Shown: positions 44,456 through 54,768 of the stretch, piece by piece
Numbering within the stretch: position 1 is the first letter of the stretch
Layout: every line of letters starts with the position of its first letter
Source of the DNA: Oopsacas minuta
Lineage: Eukaryota; Porifera; Hexactinellida; Lyssacinosida; Leucopsacidae
Direction of reading: 5' to 3'
Length of the DNA stretch: 64,000 nt
NCBI GenBank assembly: GCA_024704765.1
Contig: JAKMXF010000332.1
Location: forward strand, 726,018-790,017
The notes under the pieces: generated by a model
The model's input: only the letters and a program-made list of their open reading frames with translations
What the model was told of the DNA's origin: nothing
The model's database searches: none
Position numbers and translations under genes: made by a program

Positions 44456-46429
44456 ATGAATCATAACCTCCCCATTTCCCGTTCTAAAGAAAGTATTTAT
44501 AAGGAGATTTTATCAAGTAATATTCTTATAGTTGCAGGAGAAACTGGATGTGGAAAAACAACACAGATTCCTCAATTTGTCAGTGATATATTGTCCCAAA
44601 ACAGCCAATCTCAATCCAAAGTTTGTTGTGTCCTGCCGAGAAGAATTGCTGCTATAAAAGCGGCCGAATACGTTGCTATTGGAATGCATTGTGAAGTTGG
44701 GCTAAAGGTGGGTTACCAAGTACGGTTTGAAAACGTTACTTCCCCTCTAACCACTATCTTCTTTAAAACTGATGGGGTTCTATTTAGAGAGCTGATTCAA
44801 GACCAATATCTTATGAATTATTCTGCTGTTATTCTGGACGAAGCTCATGAAGGGACTATCTATAACGATGTCCTCATGTCTTTTCTAAAACAAGCAGTAT
44901 TACATCGAAAAGTTTCACATTCACCTTTGAAATTGATTATCATGTCAGCTACAATCAATGTTTTGGAGTTTTCAAAATTCTTTGATAATTGTAAAGTCCT
45001 CTATATTACAGGGAGACAGTATAATATAGACATTGTATTTTCTGAATTTCCACAATCGTCTTACATTAAATCTTCTCTGATCACTGCGATTAACATCCAT
45101 AAAGAAGATAACTTTTCTAATCATTTGGGCTTTGGATCTATTTTAATATTCCTCACAGGTGAGGAAGAAATCAATACTGCAGCTAAGCAACTTAAGTGCA
45201 TGAGTATTATATTCGCAAGGGATTTTCCATTATGTCCCAAGATAAAAATTTGTGTTTTATATGCAAATTTAGCCAAGAAACATCAACAAGAATCTATATC
45301 ATTGTCTAAACATAATGAACGAAAGATCATTATTGCAACTAACATTGCAGAGACAAGTTTAACTATCCCTGGGGTTAAATTTGTTATCGATTGTGGAAAG
45401 ATAAAGCGGAGACACTTCAATCATTTATCAGGCTTAGAATCATTGAAGGTTTGTAGTATCTCCAAAGAACAGGCAAATCAGAGAGCTGGAAGAGCAGGTC
45501 GAGATCAACCTGGAAAATGTTATCGTTTGTATACTTCAATTGATTGGGATGATATGGATACTTCCAGCAAACGAGAGATTTGTTGCTGTGACCTAACAAG
45601 TATTATTTTCGAAATCATTGCAATAGGTGTTAAGGATATCCAAAATTTCAGTTTTTTTACGTCTCCAGGATCTGGTGTGATTAGAAGATCCTTGAATAAT
45701 TTACTTGCATTGGATTGTATTGCTAAAATTGATGTTATTTACTCCAATGACTTTTTTCAACTCAATGCACTTGGAAAACAAATGGTTCAATTTCCTCTCA
45801 ATCCTTATTTTTCTAAGCTTATCTTACAATCAATTGAATACCATTGTACCAAGGAAATACTCATAGTTGTTTCATATTTATCTCTAGAAGCTATTTATAA
45901 TTCATTTGAAAAAGTGGACGATTTCTATAAGATTACAAATTCATTCGACGGAAATGCTGGAGATCATATTCTTTATATAAATATCCTAAAGGGATGGATG
46001 AGTTCAAATATTAATTGCCATTCGGAAGATTTTCACTTTCTTTCTTTTAGAATTATTGAAAATTTTAGAAAAGTCTTCGAACAGTTAGCAGATATTTTTG
46101 CGAAAAATGTATCTCTACCAATTTGCTCTAATCCTAATATAATTGATATTCAAAAATGTTTACTTTCGGTATATTATCTGAATTTGTGTGAGCATAAAGG
46201 AAATGGAAGATATTTTGCTCTTAGTTACGGAACTATTTTTTATATCCACCCTTCATCATGTTGCTTCCACCAACAACCAGACTTTCTCATATTCTCGAAT
46301 ATAATCACTACCACTAAACCATTTTTGAAATTCGTTACCCCAATCAACAAGGACTTTATAGGAGATTATATTGAGAAAATCCGAAAGATAAATAATAAGG
46401 GTATATTTACATTAGATGTTCTTGTTTGA
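44456..46429 (+). CDS. DHX33: DEAH-box ATP-dependent RNA helicase, DHX33-like, intronless
   Basis: A 657-residue open frame from ATG 44456; upstream in-frame codons exist but homology begins after this Met. Motifs in order: I GETGCGKTTQ (about residue 30), Ia LPRRIAAIKAAEY, Ib TDGVLFREL, II DEAHEG, III MSATIN, IV ILIFLTGEEE, V TNIAETSLTIPG, VI QRAGRAGRDQPGKCYRLYT. The helicase-associated and OB-fold regions follow, with QMVQFPLNPYFSKLIL, KEILIVVSYLS and IHPSSCCFHQQPDF. The tail best fits DHX33, which acts in ribosomal RNA synthesis and translation initiation; human DHX33 is about 700 residues, so this is full length. Motif Ia has Ile where family members usually have Val. A single exon raises the possibility of a retrogene, but no disabling change is seen. 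Confidence 0.85.
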   Translation: MNHNLPISRSKESIYKEILSSNILIVAGETGCGKTTQIPQFVSDILSQNSQSQSKVCCVLPRRIAAIKAAEYVAIGMHCEVGLKVGYQVRFENVTSPLTTIFFKTDGVLFRELIQDQYLMNYSAVILDEAHEGTIYNDVLMSFLKQAVLHRKVSHSPLKLIIMSATINVLEFSKFFDNCKVLYITGRQYNIDIVFSEFPQSSYIKSSLITAINIHKEDNFSNHLGFGSILIFLTGEEEINTAAKQLKCMSIIFARDFPLCPKIKICVLYANLAKKHQQESISLSKHNERKIIIATNIAETSLTIPGVKFVIDCGKIKRRHFNHLSGLESLKVCSISKEQANQRAGRAGRDQPGKCYRLYTSIDWDDMDTSSKREICCCDLTSIIFEIIAIGVKDIQNFSFFTSPGSGVIRRSLNNLLALDCIAKIDVIYSNDFFQLNALGKQMVQFPLNPYFSKLILQSIEYHCTKEILIVVSYLSLEAIYNSFEKVDDFYKITNSFDGNAGDHILYINILKGWMSSNINCHSEDFHFLSFRIIENFRKVFEQLADIFAKNVSLPICSNPNIIDIQKCLLSVYYLNLCEHKGNGRYFALSYGTIFYIHPSSCCFHQQPDFLIFSNIITTTKPFLKFVTPINKDFIGDYIEKIRKINNKGIFTLDVLV

Positions 46430-46559
46430 CATTAGCCATATTGAATGGATTTTCTGGTTCCCCGCATTTTTTGCAATATCTACAATAGGAATTGAAAATT
46501 TAATTTAGATGAATTTATTGAAAATATTCCGATTAGGTTTACTTCTCGATTAAGAAATA

Positions 46560-47773
46560 CATTGGATGCCGGATATAAGAACCACAACTTGAATGACGGA
46601 ATCTTTTGTATTGTACTCCATGGAATTTTCCCGGGTGTAAGAACATTCTTAGTCTAGTACTAAATTGGTTCTCATTACCAATATGTTTGTATAATTCAGC
46701 ATAAATTGGATCTGTATATTTTGATCGAATTTTATGTAGAACTTTGATCAAATTTTCTTATGTCGAACTTTGATCGAATGATGAAAAAGGCAAATTTTGA
46801 TCAAAGTTCCACTAAATTGTCTCCAGTCGAACTTTGATCGAAAAATTGTAGAATTTTGATCAAAAATGGGAACTTTGATCGAAAATGAGAACTTTGATCG
46901 AAATTGGAGAAAATATACCAAAAAAATCCAACGATACGCCATTTTACAAGGATTAATAATAATCAATCCACAAAAAACTCCATCCAATCATAAAATTAGC
47001 ATAAATTCCACACTCCCATTCTTTAGTAGCTAATAACGAACACAAATAAATACTCCCAGAGCCATAAATTAGCAAAATAAATCCCTAATCCTCTCCCAAT
47101 TGTACTCTTTCCAACTAATAAAATATAAAGTTAGTGTGGAATTTATGCTAATTTTATGATTGGAAGGAGTTTTTTTGGATTGATTATTAATAATCTTTGT
47201 AAAATGGCGTATCGTTGTATTTTTTAGTTGGATTTTCTCCATTTTCGAACAAAGTTCTCATTTTCGATCAAAGTTCCCATTTTCGATCAAAGTTCCCATT
47301 TTCGATCAAAGTTCTCATATTCGATTAAAGTTCCCATTTTCGATCAAAGTTCTCATATTCGATTAAAGTTCCCATTTTCGATCAAAGTTCTCATTTTCGA
47401 TCAAAGTTCTCACTATCGATCAAAGTTCCCATTTTCGATTAAAGTTCCCATTTTCGATCAAAGTTCTCACTTTCGATCAAAGTTCCCATTTTCGATCAAA
47501 GTTCTCATTTTCGATCAAAGTTCCCATTTTTGATCAAAATTCTACAATTTTTCGATCAAAGTTCGACTGGAGATATTTTAGTGGAACTTTGATCAAAATT
47601 TGCCTTTTCCATCATTCGATCAAAGTTCAACATAAGAAAATTTGATCAAAGTTCTACATAAAATTCGATCAAAATCTACAGATGCACTATAACCTGCATC
47701 TACTACACAACATACCAGTTATAAGAACATTATTTCCAATTCCCGACGATGTTCTCATAACCGGCATTCACTG
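46560..47773. mobile_element. Palindromic element with Tigger-like ends
   Basis: A 1214-bp non-coding element. The left end is CATTGGATGCCGGATATAAG and the right end, reversed, CAGTGAATGCCGGTTATGAG, each next to TA (46558-46559 and 47774-47775). Such ends fit pogo/Tigger-type mobilisation. Inside is a large palindrome (46710-47683) built of GATCAAAGTTC units with a short unique centre. The right arm contains an expanded tandem array that the left arm lacks. Confidence 0.75.
47240..47540 (+). repeat. Tandem array, 18-bp unit, about 16 copies
   Basis: The unit is approximately CATTTTCGATCAAAGTTC, varying mainly CTC/CCC and CGATC/CGATT. Because 18 is a multiple of three the array stays open in one frame and reads as a repetitive peptide, but there is no reason to think it is translated. 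The mirror position in the left arm (46855-46905) has only about two units. Confidence 0.9.
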
Positions 47774-49429
47774 TATTTTCAAAATGTATCCATTACATAC
47801 AGTACAACCTAGAATCAACCTCTACTGTGATTTCTAACATATACATTATACGACTCTCCCGACCTTTGTCAAGATTCTCTTCCAAACTGAGATCAATCTT
47901 TTATTAATTAATTACATAATTAAAATTAAATAATGCGAATATTTTCTTTATGGCATTAAATCAATTTATATAAGTTATTATATTATTTTACCAAATCATT
48001 AAACATTAGTGCATAGTATTGTATCTTGTAAATTAATTGTATATATGCAATCCACAATTGCAGTGGTTCTCAACTGTACATTAAGCTTTGTGGATGATCT
48101 TTAATACTTAGAATATCGGGATAAAATAGTCCAAATCGGGGTGAAAAGCTCCAACATACCATCATGGGTTGGTATATTTAAACAAGTCGGTAAAATACAG
48201 ACAAATAGAAAAATATTTATTTACCTTGTGGAAATCGGGATAATATACCTCCCAGAGGTACTTATGTTAGCAATCAGGTTATTCGAACAAAATCGGGGTT
48301 ATCCAGACTTGTTCGGGAGGGTGGATAATATGCATTTATACCATTGCGGTATTTGCTCTATACATAGTATTTTGAGATTCTTGTATTAAGGAACACCATG
48401 GACACACTCATCGTAGTATTTTGAGAGGAGTGTAGAACTATGAAATTTAGGTATGTAACACGAATTGTACATGTGATTCTTTGTAATACTCAATTATCTA
48501 TATTCTAGAGATGTAATATACCTTACAAATTACAATATTTCGCCTATATATAATACAGTACACAAAGTAACATTTATTCACTAACTTTTGTTTCACAAAA
48601 TGACTGAATAACATTTTATTAATTTTAATAAAGTCAATAAGAGTTTCAAGGAGTGTGCATGTATACATGAAACGTTACTATATTAAACGATCCATTTTGT
48701 AAACGAAAAACATTTCTTCCTCACTGATCTAATGTTGTCTTAATTAAACAAAATTTCGGAACAAGATACCAGGGTTCAATGAATTAATAAATATATACGA
48801 AATACATAAAAATGAAATATTAAAACAAACATGTAATTTTCCAATAAGAAGGTAAAATGTACATAAATTAACGTGAATTGTGATTAAGAAAAATTAAGCA
48901 ATCATTTGAGAACTCGGCTCAATTATTTATTCATACTTCAGTGTAATTGTATAGGACTGTATATGCCATAATCAAATAGGCTATATATGTAGGTGTACGT
49001 CCGTTTGTTGGCTCCCTGCGGCTGTTCGTTATCTAGAGTCCGATTAGCTTGGTACATACATATCAATATGCACGAGCCTTTGGCTCTTCACTTCGCGATG
49101 AACTCTGCCCATTGTGCCTCAAGATATCCATTATTCTCCGAATTAATGGCCCCTTTGAGTATTATAATATAGATATATTTAGAACAATGTAATGCACAAA
49201 TATACGTAATAGGCATATATATTATCGGATTATTTTGTAAGATTAACCCCCTTGTAGCCGTTGAGAGCAAGATCTACGTGTATTTTGAGATTTTGCTAAT
49301 TTGTTTACTTTTATCCTAAAAACAACAATAAATTTGCTTATGAGAAACTTGAATATGCAAAAATCAGTTGAGAGCAAGTCTCTATGCACATTTTGAGATT
49401 TCAACTATTTGTTTACTGTATAGTATTTA
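47774..49429. other. Unassigned sequence with one dispersed repeat
   Basis: No gene recognised. Several phrases such as AATCGGGATAA and AATCGGGGTTATCC at 48110-48310 hint at a decayed Tigger-like element, without definable ends. From about 49260 a segment of roughly 107 bp (GTTGAGAGCAAG...) occurs twice in tandem, the second copy being cut by the DD41D element at 49430. Confidence 0.4.
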
Positions 49430-50795
49430 CCGGGTGGCCCAAAAATACGGGCCCGTAAATTTCAACTCCAATCACCAATTATGTATCCTACAATAACCCA
49501 AATATTTTTGTTCCCTTGTTTTATGATACTTTAGCTTTCCAAAAAATGAAACAATGGAGTGTTATTCAAAGATCTTGGTGTGTCCAGCATTATTTCCAAA
49601 CTCAATCTTTCAAGAAGATGCGAGAAGAATTTTTGCATAGATTCGATGTCCAAAAAGCACCTTGTAAATCTAGATTACAGGATTGGGTGAAAAGTTCCAG
49701 ACTGGAGGGACTGTTAATTACCTAAATTGTAAGTCTGACGTTCGGAAAAGTCATTCTGGAAGAAAGACTCTGCGTAATCAGACCGTTATCTCTAATGTAC
49801 GTGATTCTGTTGCCCAATCTCCAAAAAGATCAACGAGAAAGAGAGCTCAATGTTTAGGTTTATCTAGGACTACCCTTCAAAGGTACTTAAATATGATCTT
49901 AATCTTTTCCCATACAAGATTCAGACACACCTAATGCTCAAACATGCTGATGAATTAAGGAGAAAAGAGATGACTACTGTTTTGATGGAGAAAATTGAGA
50001 GCACCAAATCCTTTTTGTCCCATCTCTGGACAACTGACGAAGCCCATTTCCACCTATATTGTCAGGTGAATTCTAAAAACAACATCTTTTGGGGCTCTTC
50101 ACGACATGATGAAGTTAATGGAACGCCCTTGCACTGACAAAAAGTCACAGTGTGGTGTGCTCTCTCAATGAAACTGATTATCGGACCGCTGTTTTTCGAG
50201 GAAAGTGTACAAACAGTAACAGTCACGAAGGAACGGTATGTTGATGTGCTGAATAAATTCTGGAATGAATTGGAAACAAGGTGTCACACATATATACCCA
50301 AATCTTGGTTCCAGCAAGATGGTGCTACACCTCATACAGCCAATATCACTATCAATTGGCTCAAGGAACACTTCAAACACCGTGTTGTTAGCAAGCGTTA
50401 CAAGATTGGTTGGCCTCCCTACTCCCCTGATCTTAGTCCCCCAGATTTTTTTCTATGGGGCTATTTAAAAGATAGGGTATACAAGGACAGACCAAAAACT
50501 ATCACAGATTTAAAGCAGAAGATTAAAGATGAGGTAAAGGGAATCAAACGATCAGTCTTGGAGTCGGTGATGGAAAATTTTACTCTGAGGATGCAAAAAT
50601 GCAAAAATCAAAGTGGTTGTCACCTAGAACATCTCCTCTGAACTTAGAATATATTTAAGCTTGAATGCAATTATTTTGCACATCACTTACATACCTACTA
50701 AGATTATTAACAGTGAACTATCATTAATCTATAAATCAATATTATGTACTATTGCGGTAAAATATCATGGGGCTTGTTTTTTTTGGGCCATCCAG
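49430..50795 (+). mobile_element. DD41D (rosa-like) element, TA duplication
   Basis: A 1366-bp element with ends CGGGTGGCCCAAAAATACGG (left, from 49430-49431) and CTGGATGGCCCAAAAAAAAC (right, reversed), flanked by TA at 49428-49429 and 50796-50797. The flanking sequence is one copy of a dispersed repeat that continues across the insertion, which confirms the boundaries. Confidence 0.88.
49546..50641 (+). pseudogene. DD41D transposase, two frameshifts and one stop
   Basis: ATG 49546 (MKQWSVIQRSWCVQHYF) opens the first helix-turn-helix. A frameshift near 49700 leads to HSGRKTLRNQTVISNVRDSV and the second helix-turn-helix (RAQCLGLSRTTLQRYLN); a second frameshift lies near 49900. The catalytic domain then reads TDEAHFHLY (first Asp), a TGA at 50135-50137, WFQQDGATPHT (second Asp) and DLSPPDFFLWGY (third Asp) with 41 residues between, and ends at TGA by 50641. 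The catalytic residues are all preserved, so inactivation is fairly recent. Confidence 0.88.
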
Positions 50796-53700
50796 TATAT
50801 AAACAACAATAAATTTAATTATGAGAAACTTCAAAATGCGAAATTCGAATTCAGCGTACTGGATTACCCATATAACTTGCATAAAATAAATAAAACAAAA
50901 CAAAATTATGAAAGTTACAAATTGCTGTAGTTGTGCTCAATGGGGAAATTCACTTACGCTATACGCATATAAACGGTTGCTTACGCGTGCTCCTATGCGT
51001 TCCGATTAACGATTTAAAGTAATAATGACTTCCGTTTAGAATGTTTTATCTCTGCTAAGAATCATCAGTTGCGTTTCCAGCCCCGCAATAAACTTTAGAC
51101 GGATGTATTGGTGGTATGTTTCTCGTGGCAGAAGAATTCATTGAACTGTAGACACATAATCAGATTTAATTCCATAGGTAAGACTAGGGCTGTCCAACGT
51201 TGATGTCACAGGCTCATAATTAAGGCCGTAATTAGTTATGTATATAGAATTGCTTGGATTGTTACTTGCGCGGAGTAAGCTCCATTCAACCTTGCGACAA
51301 AGAGATCCCCGTTCGGGATAATCGTTGTTAGCGATGAAAATACCAACATCCAAAATGGCAGAAGCGGCCATAATCTCTACATCACTTCTTCATATTCCTA
51401 CAAGTTGGATGTGAATTTGGTCTAATAAGTATGTGGCGGTTTTATCTCTTTCTGATGGAAATACCACTAAAGGTATGTTGTCCCCTCACTTGCAATAAAT
51501 CGCGAAATGATGGATCTAAGTTCAATGTGACGATTTTGGCTTCCTGCGATAATTTGAGAGACAACGGAAGAGGCAATTCCCATCTTTAATCATGGGTGTA
51601 GTCTCTCAAGGGATAATTATATTTACCAAGAGGTTGTCCAACTAATTCATCGATTGCTGGATCGGGAATCAAATTTAGGCCCTAACTTCGCATAAGCATC
51701 TCTCTACCATCTTTCCGACACTATAAAATCTTTGAAATTCCAGTGAAAAATCGGTTACGGTCTTGTTAATACCTCAGAAAAGGTTTCACAGAGCAAGTTT
51801 TGCCGATGTCGCGCAGCGGCTGGCAAGCATGGATGGTAATGCAATCCAATCAATACAATTATCGATTGTCCAATAGTTTATCACCAGATAACATTTACTG
51901 CCGACCTCGATACATGAAAAATATCTGAAACAAACCTCTGCGATTTGCCCTTCTGTAGTTTTGCTATGATATTCAGCTTTAACTCGAGAATAATTGCTTG
52001 ATGTTTCTTTTTCTTTGATGATGTACATGCAGTTGCCATTATTCTAATAATATGTAATAAGGAACAATATATTTCCCACCCATAAACATACCATTATTAG
52101 GTATAGGTACGTGATCGGAAGTCATAGCAATAGATAGATGATAAAAATGGATAATGTCCGGATCTTAGAGAGTATAAATTTTGAACGGTCCGGTTCTGAA
52201 TATAATTTAATTCAGTGACGCAAACATATACCATAAACCCAACCAATTACTCTCCACATGCTAGTCATCACACCGTTTTGCGGGTTATTGCAAAATACAA
52301 AGAAGGAAAATAGTTTCTGTGAAAATATGACCCTAGGATAACATTGAGTGGATAATTTGCATAATTTACTAGAATAAATCAAAGATTTAATATTTCGTAA
52401 GACAATGTTTTGCTAAAATTGCTGGTTACTTGGGGTGTATGATATACATGTAAAATGATTGAAATAGAAATCGTTAGGACACAATTATGGGCAAAATCTA
52501 AATGGATAATGTCCGGACCTCAGAAAGTAGAAATTTGTACGGGATTGACAGGTTTCGTATGTAGCACTAATGAAATCCTGAGATCCGGACACTGTTCGGA
52601 TCTCGAAGGTTCTACTGCATAAGTGAATTCAGCTTAATCAATTTTTAGGCTTTCCCTAAATTCAATAATTGATCCCTATCAAACTTTCACGGTGTTGCAC
52701 TTTGGGGATTGACCAAATTACATAACAATTTCGTCATTCAAAAATTATATTTTGGATCCTTAGAATGGTCAGGATATGAGGAAAGTTTTAGGTAGAAAAA
52801 TCTTCTGAAGTGATATCAGAGAAATTAAAAGAATTTGGAATGAATTTAGAATCGGATATTAGGAATAACAACAAAAGGTTGTGTAATGATGGAAAAACTA
52901 GGACGGATGCACTAAATCGTAAAAATCATGAAAATATTATGTTAAGCTTATCTTAGTACAGATCAACTATTTTGTGAATTTCAGTCGCTACACTTCAGAT
53001 AGCATCTCCAAAAATAGATTGGATTTCTGTAATATTGTGATCAACTTCAGGGGTGGTCAAAAGATTCAAACAATCCCATTTACGGTACTTATTGGTACAT
53101 ATTACTCTTTTTCATGCATCCTTCCAATGTGGTAAGGTGTAAAATGTACACGATTATTGTAAAGTGGCGAATGCTGATGCACCAGGAAGGTAGAGATACA
53201 ACCTCGCTAGTGCAAATATGGATACTGAAGCTAATTGAGATTTGATGTGTCAGTTTCTTAAAATTTGGACGGGACTTGTTGCTAGAAAAGACCGACTCTC
53301 CCGCCATTTGGTACAAGTTTCTAAATTTGATGCTAGATCAACACTCTCGAAGTAGAAAGATGCGACTTTAGCAGCCGCACCTTCCAAAAACTAAGCTCTC
53401 TGATCATTCTTTCAGTATTTATAGTTATTTTAGATGAAACATTCGTAAAATTTGAAATCGATCTTAGTTTGATTTACTGAAAAAAATGTTCGGAGAGCTT
53501 TACACCTATGTTTTAAAAGTTGCACCTATGGTGAACATATAGTGTTCGCAAACTGTGCAGAGCAGCCAAGCGAAGCGCCTGAATTTGTAAAAAATATTCA
53601 TGTCTTTCAGTTCCATTCACTTAGTATATTATGGCATCGACTTCATCTATATTCCTTGCTGCACCATTGACTCATTTATTTTTCCCCACAGTAATGAGTA

Positions 53701-54539
53701 CTGCTACTGTTATGGAGTTTTATGGTCTGAAGTGGTGTTGTATTCTATAACAAACTGTATGATCGTAAAGATGGATGAAGAGTTCCAGAACTATGCAGGG
53801 CCAACTGGTTCACACTCAAACTTGGCTGGGCCGACTTTAATATGTGAAAATGGAAAATCACTCTCACTGTTGGTGCTAATGTGCAGCTGGCCAACTAGAA
53901 ATTGCAATTCGCCAAGTGAAAAATAGACCGCTACTGTGTAATTAATACAATAGAAAGAAGTTGGTATTGTGAGGATCACAAGAACAAGTTGAGGAGGGGT
54001 GAGAGGAAAACAGAAAGGGTGCAGGGAGACCTGCAGCCTTTATCTCACCACCCGATTCAACTAGTACTACTCGTCACGATTTAACTAAAAGCCTTATAGT
54101 TCAGGCTGAGGGTGCTGGACGATTAAATCAATTGGTGAGAGCAGGAGTAAGTCCCAATTGAAAATCTAGAGATCTTCCCAAAGGCGCATCCCTTGAGTTC
54201 TTGGGTAATCAAGACAGAGCAACTACATTTCAACCAGCAAATTCCATCCAAAGGCGGACAAAGCTTGTTGTTCCAACACTTTTCATCCAACAGCTGCAGT
54301 TGGCAACCACGACCTCTAACTCCTCGATGGAAAGCCTTATGAATTATCAATCAAACATTGGTTTAGAACCCATCAAGTGTATCATAACTCAACAAACATG
54401 ATTTTTGGAGGAGAAATCCCATCACGATTTTTGGGAGGTGTTTTCTGAAGCGTTTGGGCTAAAAGCCACAAAACAGTGTATTCTTACTAAGATAAGCTTA
54501 CCTTAATTTTGTAGTGTTGTTCACGATTTAGAGTGGACG
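50796..54539. other. Unassigned sequence with a possible Tigger-like relic
   Basis: A dispersed repeat lies at 50799-50880. Around 52140-52617 there are two direct copies of a segment containing GGATAATGTCCGGA (near 52148 and 52501). A right edge that, reversed, starts CAGTAGAACCTTCGAGATCC resembles a Tigger end, but I found no left partner and no TA duplication. The rest is unassigned; frames at 53600-53926 and 54123-54350 match nothing I know. Confidence 0.4.
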
Positions 54540-54768
54540 TTCAGATGATACAAACATTTCAGCAATTATGTTATGCCATGGTCTACAACTTGCAATTCAA
54601 GCTGAATTATATGTTAAAAATACAGAAGAACTCTCCTATCACTCGGGTGTTATTGAAACTGATGAAGATGAACTAGATATAATGAATGAGAATGAAATTG
54701 ATGGGTTAACTGTAGATTCTTGCCAAGGGAATAGGAAGTGTCTATGCCTTTATATTCTTGACTTAATG

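Noticed and set aside
47228-47533. 101-codon open frame of repeated FSIKVPIFDQSSH-like peptide
   Set aside because: It is the translation of the 18-bp tandem array. The frame stays open only because the unit length is a multiple of three.
47240-47540. CRISPR-like regular array
   Set aside because: The units are contiguous with no unique spacers, and the context is a eukaryotic transposon.
50165-50468. Open frames on both strands overlapping 50165-50468
   Set aside because: They are alternative frames of the DD41D transposase.
52140-52617. Tigger-like MITE
   Set aside because: Only one possible end (52617) and two internal direct repeats are visible. There is no matching left end or TA duplication, so I did not call an element.
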